Below the pieces are notes generated by a model. That model was not told the origin of the DNA, ran no database searches, and saw nothing but the letters and a program-made list of their open reading frames with translations. A stretch of 64,000 nucleotides of DNA from assembly GCF_004526235.1 (NCBI RefSeq), contig NZ_CP038159.1, positions 62,001-126,000 of the forward strand. Direction: 5' to 3'. Of this stretch, positions 17,403-25,426 are shown in pieces. Each line of letters starts with the position of its first letter. The first letter of the stretch is position 1. A program made the position numbers and the translations under genes. The DNA is from Sphingobacterium sp. CZ-2 (GTDB taxonomy: Bacteria > Bacteroidota > Bacteroidia > Sphingobacteriales > Sphingobacteriaceae).

Positions 17403-19349
17403 TTATAACACTTTATTTATTACGTGTAGTACGCCATTACTTCCTTGTACATTGCTTGAAGAAGGTATAGGGTATGCCACATTATTTTGAAATTGAATTG
17501 AGAAAGTATTCCATGCACCAGAAAAGGTTAAATATTCTCCTTTTTTATTAGTTAGTTGACCTGTGAAAACACCATCAGTAAATAAATGCCTGTTTGTTAC
17601 AATATGTCTATTAATCAGGTTTTTAGCAGCCTCAGCTGTTAAACTAGAAGGGCTTATGCCTGCAGCTGAAAGCGCCGCATTGGAAGGTGCAAAAACAGAA
17701 TAGGTAAAGAATCCTGTGAGCTGAAGTTCTCCGGCCATTAAGGCTTTATCAACAATGGCTTTAAAGGATGATAAATTGCTGTTAGACTGGATTTTTTTCC
17801 AAACAGTATTATTAATATCTAACCTATCCAATGGATTTAAAAACCCATCAATTTCATATATAGAACCAGTTGGTTTTTCCCAAACAGGGCTTTTGGTAAT
17901 TAGATTCACGGAATGTCCAGTGTGATCAAAAAATTTATTATCGTCAAATAAGATATAGCCTTCATCTGTAGGATAAAATCGTTTTTTAAATCCACCGTCA
18001 GTAAGGACATTAAAATGAAATATTCCCGCTCTACACTCTTTTAATCTTTTCTCTAATTGTATCTGATCCATATCTTGAGCAAAAGGGGAACCCCATATTT
18101 CATCGCTTTGAACTAAGAGTGTTTTTGGACTATGCTGATAAAACAATACATCCACAATTCCAGCGCCTAATCCTTTATTTGTCATCATCCAATACCATTG
18201 GTTGTATATTTTATATTTCATCATGATACCTGAACGAACGCTGCTCATTTCTGGAGATTCCATTACTCGGTTAGTTTTATAAATAAATGAATTACTTGCC
18301 GGGGTTGTTCCAATAATAGATTCTAATACAGGATTGCCAAATAGAATGTAACCTGTTAATGCATTCCATTGGGGTTGGTTTCTTACTAAGTCTGAATGGT
18401 ACCATAGATTAGCATGTACTGAAGAGCGGATTAGAGAATACATCACATGTTTAGGAACGGAGTCTAATGTGTTATCTATAAGATCCATATAAGGTTCGAA
18501 ATATTTTTTAATCGCATCATCAGTAGGAGCGAATAATGTAGATAGCGTGTTTTCATCAGCTAAATTTCGCCCAAAGGAAAAGTTTTTATATAATGTTGTA
18601 TCTACATTTCCTTGTTCGTCTACTTCTCCAAGAACATACTGAGAATGTCTTTCAATCCAACTGCTAAAAATGGAAAGATCTGGGTCTTCGGAAATGGCTA
18701 AATCAGTCCGTAAACTTGGAAATAATGGGGAGTCCAGAATATGAATGACACCATTTCTAGCTCCAATATCACATTGTGAAGTGGATATTTTTACTCCTTC
18801 TATATAAAAAGATTTATCCCCTTTTTTTTGATAGTTAAATTCAAAATCTTCCCCTTGTATAGTAAAGAAAGAAGGTGAAAAAATTCTAATATTTTTTCCA
18901 ATATTTTTTCCTTCAGATCTAGTTTTATAATTAGTTACCCTACTCTTGTTAATAAGGTTTTCTGTAGAGGTGTATCGTTTTTCAAGATCATAAGTATAAT
19001 ACATTCCATTAATAAAATGATAATTAATATAGGCCCTAACTTCGGTAATAGGTACCTGGTCTAAGGAATTATAGTTGAGTTCATCCAAAAAATATGCGTT
19101 TAAAAATTCGTCTTTTGGAGCCAAACAAGTATATATAGCAGATTCACTTAAGGATTTTCTCAAATTGGCACGATCAATTAATGAAATAAAAAGTTTGAAT
19201 TCTCCTTTTTCTTCCAAAACCTCGAGGATGTTGTTGCCTAAAGTGCTTTCGGGATCATAATATGTGTCGAAGGTTTTGTTACAGGCGCACAAGGTCATCA
19301 GACTCAATATCAATAATAAAGTATAACAACGTAAAATAGTAGTATGCAT
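17403..19349 (-). CDS. Fasciclin (FAS1) domain lipoprotein, first gene of the sialic acid operon
   Basis: 648 aa. The signal and lipobox are MHTTILRCYTLLLILSLMTL..CACNKTF. There are at least three FAS1-like segments: ~45-215 (IYTCLAPKDEFLNAYF), ~225-395 (LSTLFAPTDDAIKKYF) and ~515-648 (TYSVFAPSNAALSAAG, ending NGVLHVINKVL). It is promoter-proximal: a near-consensus Bacteroidota promoter with an overlapping GntR-type palindrome lies about 80-120 bp upstream. FAS1 proteins generally mediate adhesion or glycan binding. Here it probably serves surface capture for the SusCD pair; this is inference. Confidence 0.85.
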   Translation of the reverse strand: MHTTILRCYTLLLILSLMTLCACNKTFDTYYDPESTLGNNILEVLEEKGEFKLFISLIDRANLRKSLSESAIYTCLAPKDEFLNAYFLDELNYNSLDQVPITEVRAYINYHFINGMYYTYDLEKRYTSTENLINKSRVTNYKTRSEGKNIGKNIRIFSPSFFTIQGEDFEFNYQKKGDKSFYIEGVKISTSQCDIGARNGVIHILDSPLFPSLRTDLAISEDPDLSIFSSWIERHSQYVLGEVDEQGNVDTTLYKNFSFGRNLADENTLSTLFAPTDDAIKKYFEPYMDLIDNTLDSVPKHVMYSLIRSSVHANLWYHSDLVRNQPQWNALTGYILFGNPVLESIIGTTPASNSFIYKTNRVMESPEMSSVRSGIMMKYKIYNQWYWMMTNKGLGAGIVDVLFYQHSPKTLLVQSDEIWGSPFAQDMDQIQLEKRLKECRAGIFHFNVLTDGGFKKRFYPTDEGYILFDDNKFFDHTGHSVNLITKSPVWEKPTGSIYEIDGFLNPLDRLDINNTVWKKIQSNSNLSSFKAIVDKALMAGELQLTGFFTYSVFAPSNAALSAAGISPSSLTAEAAKNLINRHIVTNRHLFTDGVFTGQLTNKKGEYLTFSGAWNTFSIQFQNNVAYPIPSSSNVQGSNGVLHVINKVL

Positions 19350-19429
19350 AGCAATTTACTTAGGTTTATAATATCTTTTGTTTGTTATAATTGATTCATA
19401 ATCAACGAATATAAATTATATTAATGTTG

Positions 19430-19470
19430 TTATGTACTACAAATATAAATATTACTTTTAAAAAATCAAG
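19430..19470 (-). promoter_or_regulatory. Bacteroidota-type promoter with overlapping GntR operator for the sialic acid operon
   Basis: On the minus strand, a perfect -7 box TATATTTG (19440-19447) is preceded by CTTG (19467-19470) at exactly 19 nt. This fits the TTTG-N19-TAnnTTTG rule of Bacteroidota primary sigma. The palindrome TGTAGTACA overlaps the end of the -7 box, with the 16-base site 19430-19445 identical to 2777-2792. Binding there would block initiation. Confidence 0.7.
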
Positions 19471-19751
19471 GCTTTGAATTTTATTTTTATATTATCAAAT
19501 TGTTTTTTAATTTTTTACTAATAGTTATATAGTATTGTGATTATGGTTGCTTAGCCTTTCGGTATTTATTTTAAAGGAAATTAATCTTTTAGTTTTAATT
19601 AATTTTGTGAAGTTAAGTTGGAAACGAATAATGAGCAGTCTTATAAGTTAGGTTTATAATCCACAATTATTTAATTGTTAAGTCTAAAACATCCCATCAT
19701 TTCTCCTTTTCTTTTTGCTTAGTTTTAACCCATACCTTAAAAAAACTAACA

Positions 19752-20354
19752 TGTTAAGATTAATCTCTTTATTTATCCTACTAACCCCTTTATTTTGCAA
19801 TGCTGAAGGCAATTTTGCAAATACAACAGAAAGTAGACTCCCCCAGAAAAACCACTATTATCGATGGAAATGACAAGACAGTCTACCAAGTCTTCGATGA
19901 TCTATTTGAAGAGATGTTACAGGCGGATACCATCAACCAGCAAATGCCGTCTATTAAAAAAGTAGGCGAACTATTACGTGATGAAAAATCTAGGAACTCC
20001 CATTTAATAAAATTGTTTTTTGGTTATCAGAATTATATATCAAATCCGCAGGCCAAAAACAACTCTAAATTTCAGGTTGATCTAATAGAGGCACTGAACA
20101 TGGAAGTAAACGAAATTTATGGCAAACTTCCAGTTATCCTGTATATCTATCAAGCAGAAGCCTATAATGCGGATAAACGATATAAAGAGGCAGAGACATT
20201 AGTAGATAATGCCAGGGAAATCTATCCCAATGCCATTCCATTAAAAGTCTATCAGGCCATGGCCAAAAAAGATGAAAGCTTAAAACAGGAAGTCATTAAA
20301 GCAAATCCCAACCATTGGATGGTTCAATTAAGATTGAAGGAATCAAAACCATAA
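19752..20354 (+). CDS. Hypothetical secreted or anchored helical protein
   Basis: I do not recognise this gene. An ATG at 19752 gives 200 aa with a hydrophobic leader MLRLISLFILLTPLFC. A start at 19800, in the same frame, would give a 184-aa protein lacking it. I prefer the longer form because an in-frame leader of this quality is unlikely by chance. Neither start has a convincing ribosome site. The mature part is helical, and residues ~135-190 (KLPVILYIYQAEAYNADKRY, then KEAETLVDNAREIYPNAIPL) resemble TPR repeats. It is divergent from the sialic acid operon and convergent with the DUF4998 gene. Function is unknown. Confidence 0.6.
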
Positions 20355-20410
20355 GATGAAAATTAATCAAGCAATAAGTCAAAAGCAAAAAACCTAATAG
20401 ATCAAATACA

Positions 20411-20438
20411 AAAGGTGCAATCTCCCGACTGCACCTTT
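20411..20438 (-). terminator. Hairpin terminator between convergent genes
   Basis: AAAGGTGCA (20411-20419) pairs with TGCACCTTT (20430-20438) over a 10-nt loop. On the minus strand the stem is followed by TTTTG, so it probably ends the SusCD-DUF4998 operon. It may also stop the plus-strand gene. Confidence 0.65.
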
Positions 20439-20468
20439 CAAACACATTTTATTAAGATTATGAAATTG

Positions 20469-22142
20469 CTATTTTGAGAACCTAAAATTCGCAAAGTAAT
20501 AGGTTATTTCCGCTGGCGGATTAAACGTCAATGATGGTTCGCCACCGATATTCATCGCGATCACCCTCGTATGACGGTTCATCAACGTATTCAGATCAAT
20601 CGTAACATCAGTCCACTTCTGCAAATTCTCATCTGCGATCTTATAATCGTTCGCATTGGTGTTCCACAATTCCTGACCAAATGTACTTTCCGTATTAAAA
20701 GCCCATAAATAATTCATGAACCGTGGCCATAACCTCTGATAAGGTGCATATACCCCACTAATTGCAGATTTTGCAGGCGAATAGACCTTGAATTTCAAGA
20801 AACGATATTCCGGCAGGTTAAAACGGTACTCCTTAGGAAGCACAAACACGAATGTTCCGTTCTTTCCTTTCATCGTAGCCTTGATGGGGTTCACAATACC
20901 TGTACCTGCAGGATATGATGTGGCAGGATTCACAAGATCAAGTGCCCAGCTGTTAGCATCCTGAATCTTACCGTCCAAGAAGAAATTCATTGGGATCAGC
21001 GATTCGTTAGGAACAGTTACATATTCAATGACCCCAGCTGCTTCAAAAGGCTGCAGCAAATGGTCGATACCCATGGAATTTGGCACATATTTTACCTTTT
21101 TGATCAAGCCTAATGTCAAGAGATCCACCATGGTCTGTGCATTCGCATCTGTAATCGGCGTTACTTTCCGAATAAAAGGTAAATAATCACCCCCTCCAAT
21201 AGTTTTGCTGATGCTGTTGCGATTGTATGCCTGGGTTTTCAGGTCAAAAATATCACCACCTGTCAAATCCAGCTCCTCCACTCCGGAGAAATAGAAAAGA
21301 TCCTGCAGGGTGTTGGTATGTACCGGGAAAGTCAGCTTTTTGATGGAAGCTACGCCATCCGCAGTGAAGGTAGTAACCCCGTTGGCGGCAAGGATATCCC
21401 GTTCGGCCGCATTAAATGGCGTTGAACCCGTTGGCATATTGATCGTCAATGGACTAACCAATTGTACGGAATCCAAGATCGGTTTCCCATTCACCTTTGG
21501 TACAATATTGTAGGTCAATTGGATATTGAAAGGCTGTCCGGCGTTGAGGTTCGCCGCAAAGATCCGTGGGTTTCCCTCCTTATATCCTGTAACCTTCGTA
21601 CCGCTTTTATCTGTGTACTCATACTTCATGCTGTTATAGTCCAAAAGGATAGAGGATAGGGACGTGGTCCAATCCAATACCGCGGCAGATGGCGAAGTTA
21701 GGATCCGGGGAGAGGCAACCACTAAGTTATCCACATCCCCTTTCGTATAAGGAATTACCGCGATGGTCTGAGGAACCGATTTATTGTTGAACTCGTCGAT
21801 GGTATAGACCTTGATCCGGTATAACTTCGGCTGGGTCAGGTTTACCACATTTACCCAGGAAACCAAGGAGTCGATTACAATTTGTTTGTCGTCATATTCC
21901 ACGATGGTCTTGCTGGATTTTCCCATGGAGATCTGGCTGGAAGGAACGCGTCCTGCTTTCATCAGATCCAATTCCACCCGCTCATAACCTATTTTACTAA
22001 CAATAGTGTCGTATTTTGCCGGATAGACCACCTCATTCGAATAGGGTTCAATGTTATCATACATGCCCTTACAGGAAAACATGGCCGCCAATACCCCAAA
22101 CATGAAGAAGTAGCTTCCGATTTTGCTTGATATCTTTTTCAT
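20469..22142 (-). CDS. DUF4998-type SusCD-associated lipoprotein
   Basis: 557 aa. MKKISSKIGSYFFMFGVLAA followed by FSC gives a lipobox near residue 24. The N-terminal half (YPAKYDTIVSKIGYERVELD, then VYTIDEFNNKSVPQTIAVIPYTKG) matches DUF4998 proteins that accompany SusCD pairs. The C-terminal ~200 residues (YRFLKFKVYSPAKS, then WTDVTIDLNTLMNRH, ending ITYYFANFRFSK) look like a galactose-binding-type beta sandwich. It is the last gene of the second SusCD operon, 9 bp after the preceding lipoprotein. It is probably a surface glycan-binding protein; the ligand is not known. Confidence 0.75.
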   Translation of the reverse strand: MKKISSKIGSYFFMFGVLAAMFSCKGMYDNIEPYSNEVVYPAKYDTIVSKIGYERVELDLMKAGRVPSSQISMGKSSKTIVEYDDKQIVIDSLVSWVNVVNLTQPKLYRIKVYTIDEFNNKSVPQTIAVIPYTKGDVDNLVVASPRILTSPSAAVLDWTTSLSSILLDYNSMKYEYTDKSGTKVTGYKEGNPRIFAANLNAGQPFNIQLTYNIVPKVNGKPILDSVQLVSPLTINMPTGSTPFNAAERDILAANGVTTFTADGVASIKKLTFPVHTNTLQDLFYFSGVEELDLTGGDIFDLKTQAYNRNSISKTIGGGDYLPFIRKVTPITDANAQTMVDLLTLGLIKKVKYVPNSMGIDHLLQPFEAAGVIEYVTVPNESLIPMNFFLDGKIQDANSWALDLVNPATSYPAGTGIVNPIKATMKGKNGTFVFVLPKEYRFNLPEYRFLKFKVYSPAKSAISGVYAPYQRLWPRFMNYLWAFNTESTFGQELWNTNANDYKIADENLQKWTDVTIDLNTLMNRHTRVIAMNIGGEPSLTFNPPAEITYYFANFRFSK

Positions 22143-22151
22143 AATTGCAGG

Positions 22152-23426
22152 TTAATTAGATTTTTTACCATAAAGTGTAATCTCCGAAAGACAGTTGGCA
22201 TCATCCAGCGTATAATTTCCGTTGAAACTCTTGACCGCTTCGTACCGGAACCAACGTGTTGGTTTGGTATAGGCAGGTTCATCCGGATACATATAGGCCA
22301 TGTCGCCGGCTTCGCCCTTTTTCACAAACTCCAGTTCACTCAGTCCCAAAGGAACGATGATCTTGTTCTGGGAAACAAATTCCCAAGAATTGGTCGCATC
22401 ATCCCAGATGTACATGTTGTACAATCCGACATTTTCGTTCCGGTAGTATTGCCCGCGATTGATATTGGCCAAACCTCCAGAGTGACGCTGAACCGTGATA
22501 ATCCGACTGAGTTCGTAATGAGCACCCAGATCAATGATAAAGTTCCAAGGCATATTCCCGTCTGCGGTCTTTCCGGTCTTTCCACGGCTATTGGTGTGCA
22601 TAAAATTCAGGTTATCGCCACGGTCAATGATATCATCGATCACATACCGGTTCCTACCTTCATAGCCATTACCAAAAACCATTGGAACTCCTCCAATGGA
22701 ATCGTTCGGGTTTGGAAGAACCCAGGCGCTCTTTTCGATCTTATTATCCTCATAAAGGGAAATCTGCCCCTTGTCGATTGTTTCTGTGATGTTTCCATAG
22801 GTATCTTCTACCCGAACCTTCACATCCACTTTCTCTGATGGATTAAGAAAGAGGTCGTTGATAAAACGGCGGTCCTTTTCCAGATTGGAAGAGAAAACCG
22901 AAGTCAGGGTTCTGGTTTCGCCATTCTGTGGAAAAGTGAAATCCACATACACATTGATGTTCTGCATCAATTCATTTTCCCAATCTAAAAAGAAGGAGCT
23001 GAAACCCGGTTTTACCTGTAAGGAGTTCGCCACCCTACTGAAGGCGGGCTCCAGAGGATTGACCTTTACATCCAATGCCTCCGATCGATTCCCTGTACGA
23101 TCCACGGCAAATAACTGAACCGAATACTCGTCTGTGCTTGGAAACCCATAGACATCCAGGGAGTCCGTGAAATAAGAAGCGGCAAAGGTGAATTTCTTTC
23201 CTTTCGGATTGGTATAAATCGCTTCGACACCCATTAAATCCTCATCATTGGGCAGGGTATAATAAAATCGCGCACCCCCATAAAGAGGTTTGTAGGTCTT
23301 TAGGGTTACTTTTCCTGGAGGGGTGCTATCATCACTGTTCGGCTTGAAGCGCTCCACTTCCTTACAGGAAGAAAGAACGGCTATTCCGACTAGGAGGGAT
23401 AGAATATTTATAGCTAATTTTTTCAT
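22152..23426 (-). CDS. DUF4959/DUF5126/DUF5000-type SusCD-associated lipoprotein
   Basis: About 424 aa from the ATG at 23426 (MKKLAINIL..AVLSSCKEV, a lipobox). An upstream in-frame ATG at 23486 would overlap the SusD gene by 32 bp and lacks a signal. The layout is an N-terminal fibronectin-like segment (~30-120), a middle DUF5126-like segment (~125-230), and a C-terminal discoidin/F5-8-type beta sandwich (~250-420; WNFIIDLGAHYELSRIITVQ, then NCLSEITLYGKK). It follows SusD by 28 bp. It is a probable surface-exposed carbohydrate-binding accessory of the second locus. Confidence 0.8.
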   Translation of the reverse strand: MKKLAINILSLLVGIAVLSSCKEVERFKPNSDDSTPPGKVTLKTYKPLYGGARFYYTLPNDEDLMGVEAIYTNPKGKKFTFAASYFTDSLDVYGFPSTDEYSVQLFAVDRTGNRSEALDVKVNPLEPAFSRVANSLQVKPGFSSFFLDWENELMQNINVYVDFTFPQNGETRTLTSVFSSNLEKDRRFINDLFLNPSEKVDVKVRVEDTYGNITETIDKGQISLYEDNKIEKSAWVLPNPNDSIGGVPMVFGNGYEGRNRYVIDDIIDRGDNLNFMHTNSRGKTGKTADGNMPWNFIIDLGAHYELSRIITVQRHSGGLANINRGQYYRNENVGLYNMYIWDDATNSWEFVSQNKIIVPLGLSELEFVKKGEAGDMAYMYPDEPAYTKPTRWFRYEAVKSFNGNYTLDDANCLSEITLYGKKSN

Positions 23427-23454
23427 GATCTTTCTGAATAAGTGTTGAATGGAA

Positions 23455-25410
23455 TTACCATCCTGGATTTTGAATAAGTTGTCCATTCGTGTTCATTTCA
23501 TTTAAACTGATTGGCCATAGACAATCCGTGATGGTGAATCTACGCTCTTGTTTTACCTCTAGGACAAAGAATGTTGACCCGGTGGTTCCGGTATGCGTCC
23601 ATCCCCAAATAGGCGAGGAGAATGCCGAAGTCGCCCTTTTGTGACGCCACATATCCCAGAAATGAATACCCTCGAATGCAAATTCAATACTTCTTTCTTC
23701 AAGAATGATATCTCGCAAACCTTCTTTGGTCTGGTGTTTTCCAACGGTTCTTGCCAAGGATGGATCTGACCAAACATCTTCCACATTCGGTACGCCAGCG
23801 CGATTACGGATCTTGTTGATCTCATCATACACCGCTTGGGATGGTCCGGTATACTCATTCATCGCTTCCGCTTTCATCAAGTATAGATCGGCCATACGGA
23901 TGATAGGATATGGAAACTTGATCGTACGCTGCCAAGCCCCCGATTGGGACTCCGGATGAACGAACTTTTGGGTCCCTATACCTGTGGTCAGGAAATCCGT
24001 GGTATGTTGGGAAGAATTATATCCCCCATGAGCATTTCCGTACATCATGGTGTTGATCCTTACGGCATGTCCCCTCCAATATCCTGCTGTAATCCCCAAG
24101 TTGGCATAAAACCGTGGTTCCCTGTTCATGTAGAGTTTGATGGTCTCTGCACCGGGCTGCATATAGCCGTTCCAATGGTTGTAGTCTAGTTCAGCGGCTC
24201 CTGGTGTGCGGATGATCTCATGACGGTTGTTGTAGTCATAGGATAGATCCTGATCGATAGGTAATCCGTTCTCGGTATAATAACGCTCGGCCATCTGATA
24301 GGTCGCTGCCATCCATTGCCAGGAGAAGGTGGCGGTATTGACCACCCCATCTCCGTATCCTTCCGGCAGACGGATGTTGGAAGAATGCGCCAGTTCCCCT
24401 TGTTCGTAATAGTCAAGGTTGGAGTTCGCCCAAACCAATTCCTTGTTCCAAGGATCTACGATCAACATCCTTAAATCGTATAGTTTTTGCATACGATCTT
24501 TGTTGCTTGCAAATGCCTCCCGATCGTAGATAAACGGTTCTTTTTCGTAATGGTAGAGCCCGATGCCATTGGCCTCGCATAAGGCAATGGATTCGTTGAT
24601 GGCATCCAATGCTTCTTTCCATTTTTCCCTATTTTCCTCCAAAGGGAAGAACGGTTGGCCATCCTTATCGTAGAAATCGCCGAAGTATTCGCGGTTACCA
24701 TTGAAGAATGGGCTGGCTCGGAAGAACAGTACCCTCGCTTTGATCGCTTTGGCGACTACCTGATCTACCTGACCCAAGTTGTTGGAAGTGGCTCTTTCTA
24801 CAAGATCTGGAATCGCTTCCTCCATTAAGGTTAAGATATAATTAAAACAATCCTCCACTTTCTTTCTTGGAATGAAAAGTTCCTCTTTGGTAGATTCTGG
24901 AGTTGCCATTTTATCTGGGATGACAATCGGTCCATAGCGTTGCACCAAAAGGAAGGTATAATACGCTTTTAGGAATTTGACCTGTGCTTTCCAATCTTTT
25001 CTTTCCCCCTCGGTCATGTCTTTCACATTATCGATGTTCGACAGAAAGACATCGGCCTGACGAATGCCCACATACAATGGTTTTCCTCCTTCGGTTCCCG
25101 ACCAAAAGCCTAATTGTGGGCTGGTCTGTGATTGCAGGCCGCGCATGATGCGGATGGCACGCAGGTTCGATTGTGTGTTGTTCAGGTCCAGACGGCCGAT
25201 CCATTCATCCCCAAGTGTCCAGCTGGTCACGTGGGTCTTGTCGTCCTGTGGCATATAGCTATATACTTTTGCCAGAGCATTATAAGCATCGATCTTGAGG
25301 TTGAAAATGTCCTCCAATCGAAGCGTGTTATCGGGTACTACATCGAGGTACTTGCTACAAGAACCCAATGCCAATGTCGCTGCAAGTATGATATATTTTA
25401 ATGATTTCAT
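23455..25410 (-). CDS. SusD/RagB-family nutrient-binding lipoprotein
   Basis: 651 aa, larger than usual for SusD. Signal and lipobox: MKSLKYIILAATLALGSC (Cys18). Landmarks: VPDNTLRLEDIFNLKIDAYN, FLKAYYTFLLVQRYGPIVIP near 148, MADLYLMKAEAMNEYTGPSQ near 525, and ILEERSIEFAFEGIHFWDMW near 589. Start and stop are tightly packed between the SusC gene (16-bp gap) and the next lipoprotein. It is the binding partner of the 1040-aa SusC. No polysaccharide-degrading enzyme accompanies this pair in the window, so the substrate cannot be inferred. Confidence 0.94.
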   Translation of the reverse strand: MKSLKYIILAATLALGSCSKYLDVVPDNTLRLEDIFNLKIDAYNALAKVYSYMPQDDKTHVTSWTLGDEWIGRLDLNNTQSNLRAIRIMRGLQSQTSPQLGFWSGTEGGKPLYVGIRQADVFLSNIDNVKDMTEGERKDWKAQVKFLKAYYTFLLVQRYGPIVIPDKMATPESTKEELFIPRKKVEDCFNYILTLMEEAIPDLVERATSNNLGQVDQVVAKAIKARVLFFRASPFFNGNREYFGDFYDKDGQPFFPLEENREKWKEALDAINESIALCEANGIGLYHYEKEPFIYDREAFASNKDRMQKLYDLRMLIVDPWNKELVWANSNLDYYEQGELAHSSNIRLPEGYGDGVVNTATFSWQWMAATYQMAERYYTENGLPIDQDLSYDYNNRHEIIRTPGAAELDYNHWNGYMQPGAETIKLYMNREPRFYANLGITAGYWRGHAVRINTMMYGNAHGGYNSSQHTTDFLTTGIGTQKFVHPESQSGAWQRTIKFPYPIIRMADLYLMKAEAMNEYTGPSQAVYDEINKIRNRAGVPNVEDVWSDPSLARTVGKHQTKEGLRDIILEERSIEFAFEGIHFWDMWRHKRATSAFSSPIWGWTHTGTTGSTFFVLEVKQERRFTITDCLWPISLNEMNTNGQLIQNPGW

Positions 25411-25426
25411 TTCTCGGTTCTTTAGA

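Noticed and set aside
22340..25401. Many open frames opposite and within the second SusCD locus
   Set aside because: The higher GC of this region leaves few stops in other frames. These overlap strong SusD and lipoprotein genes and have no motifs of their own.
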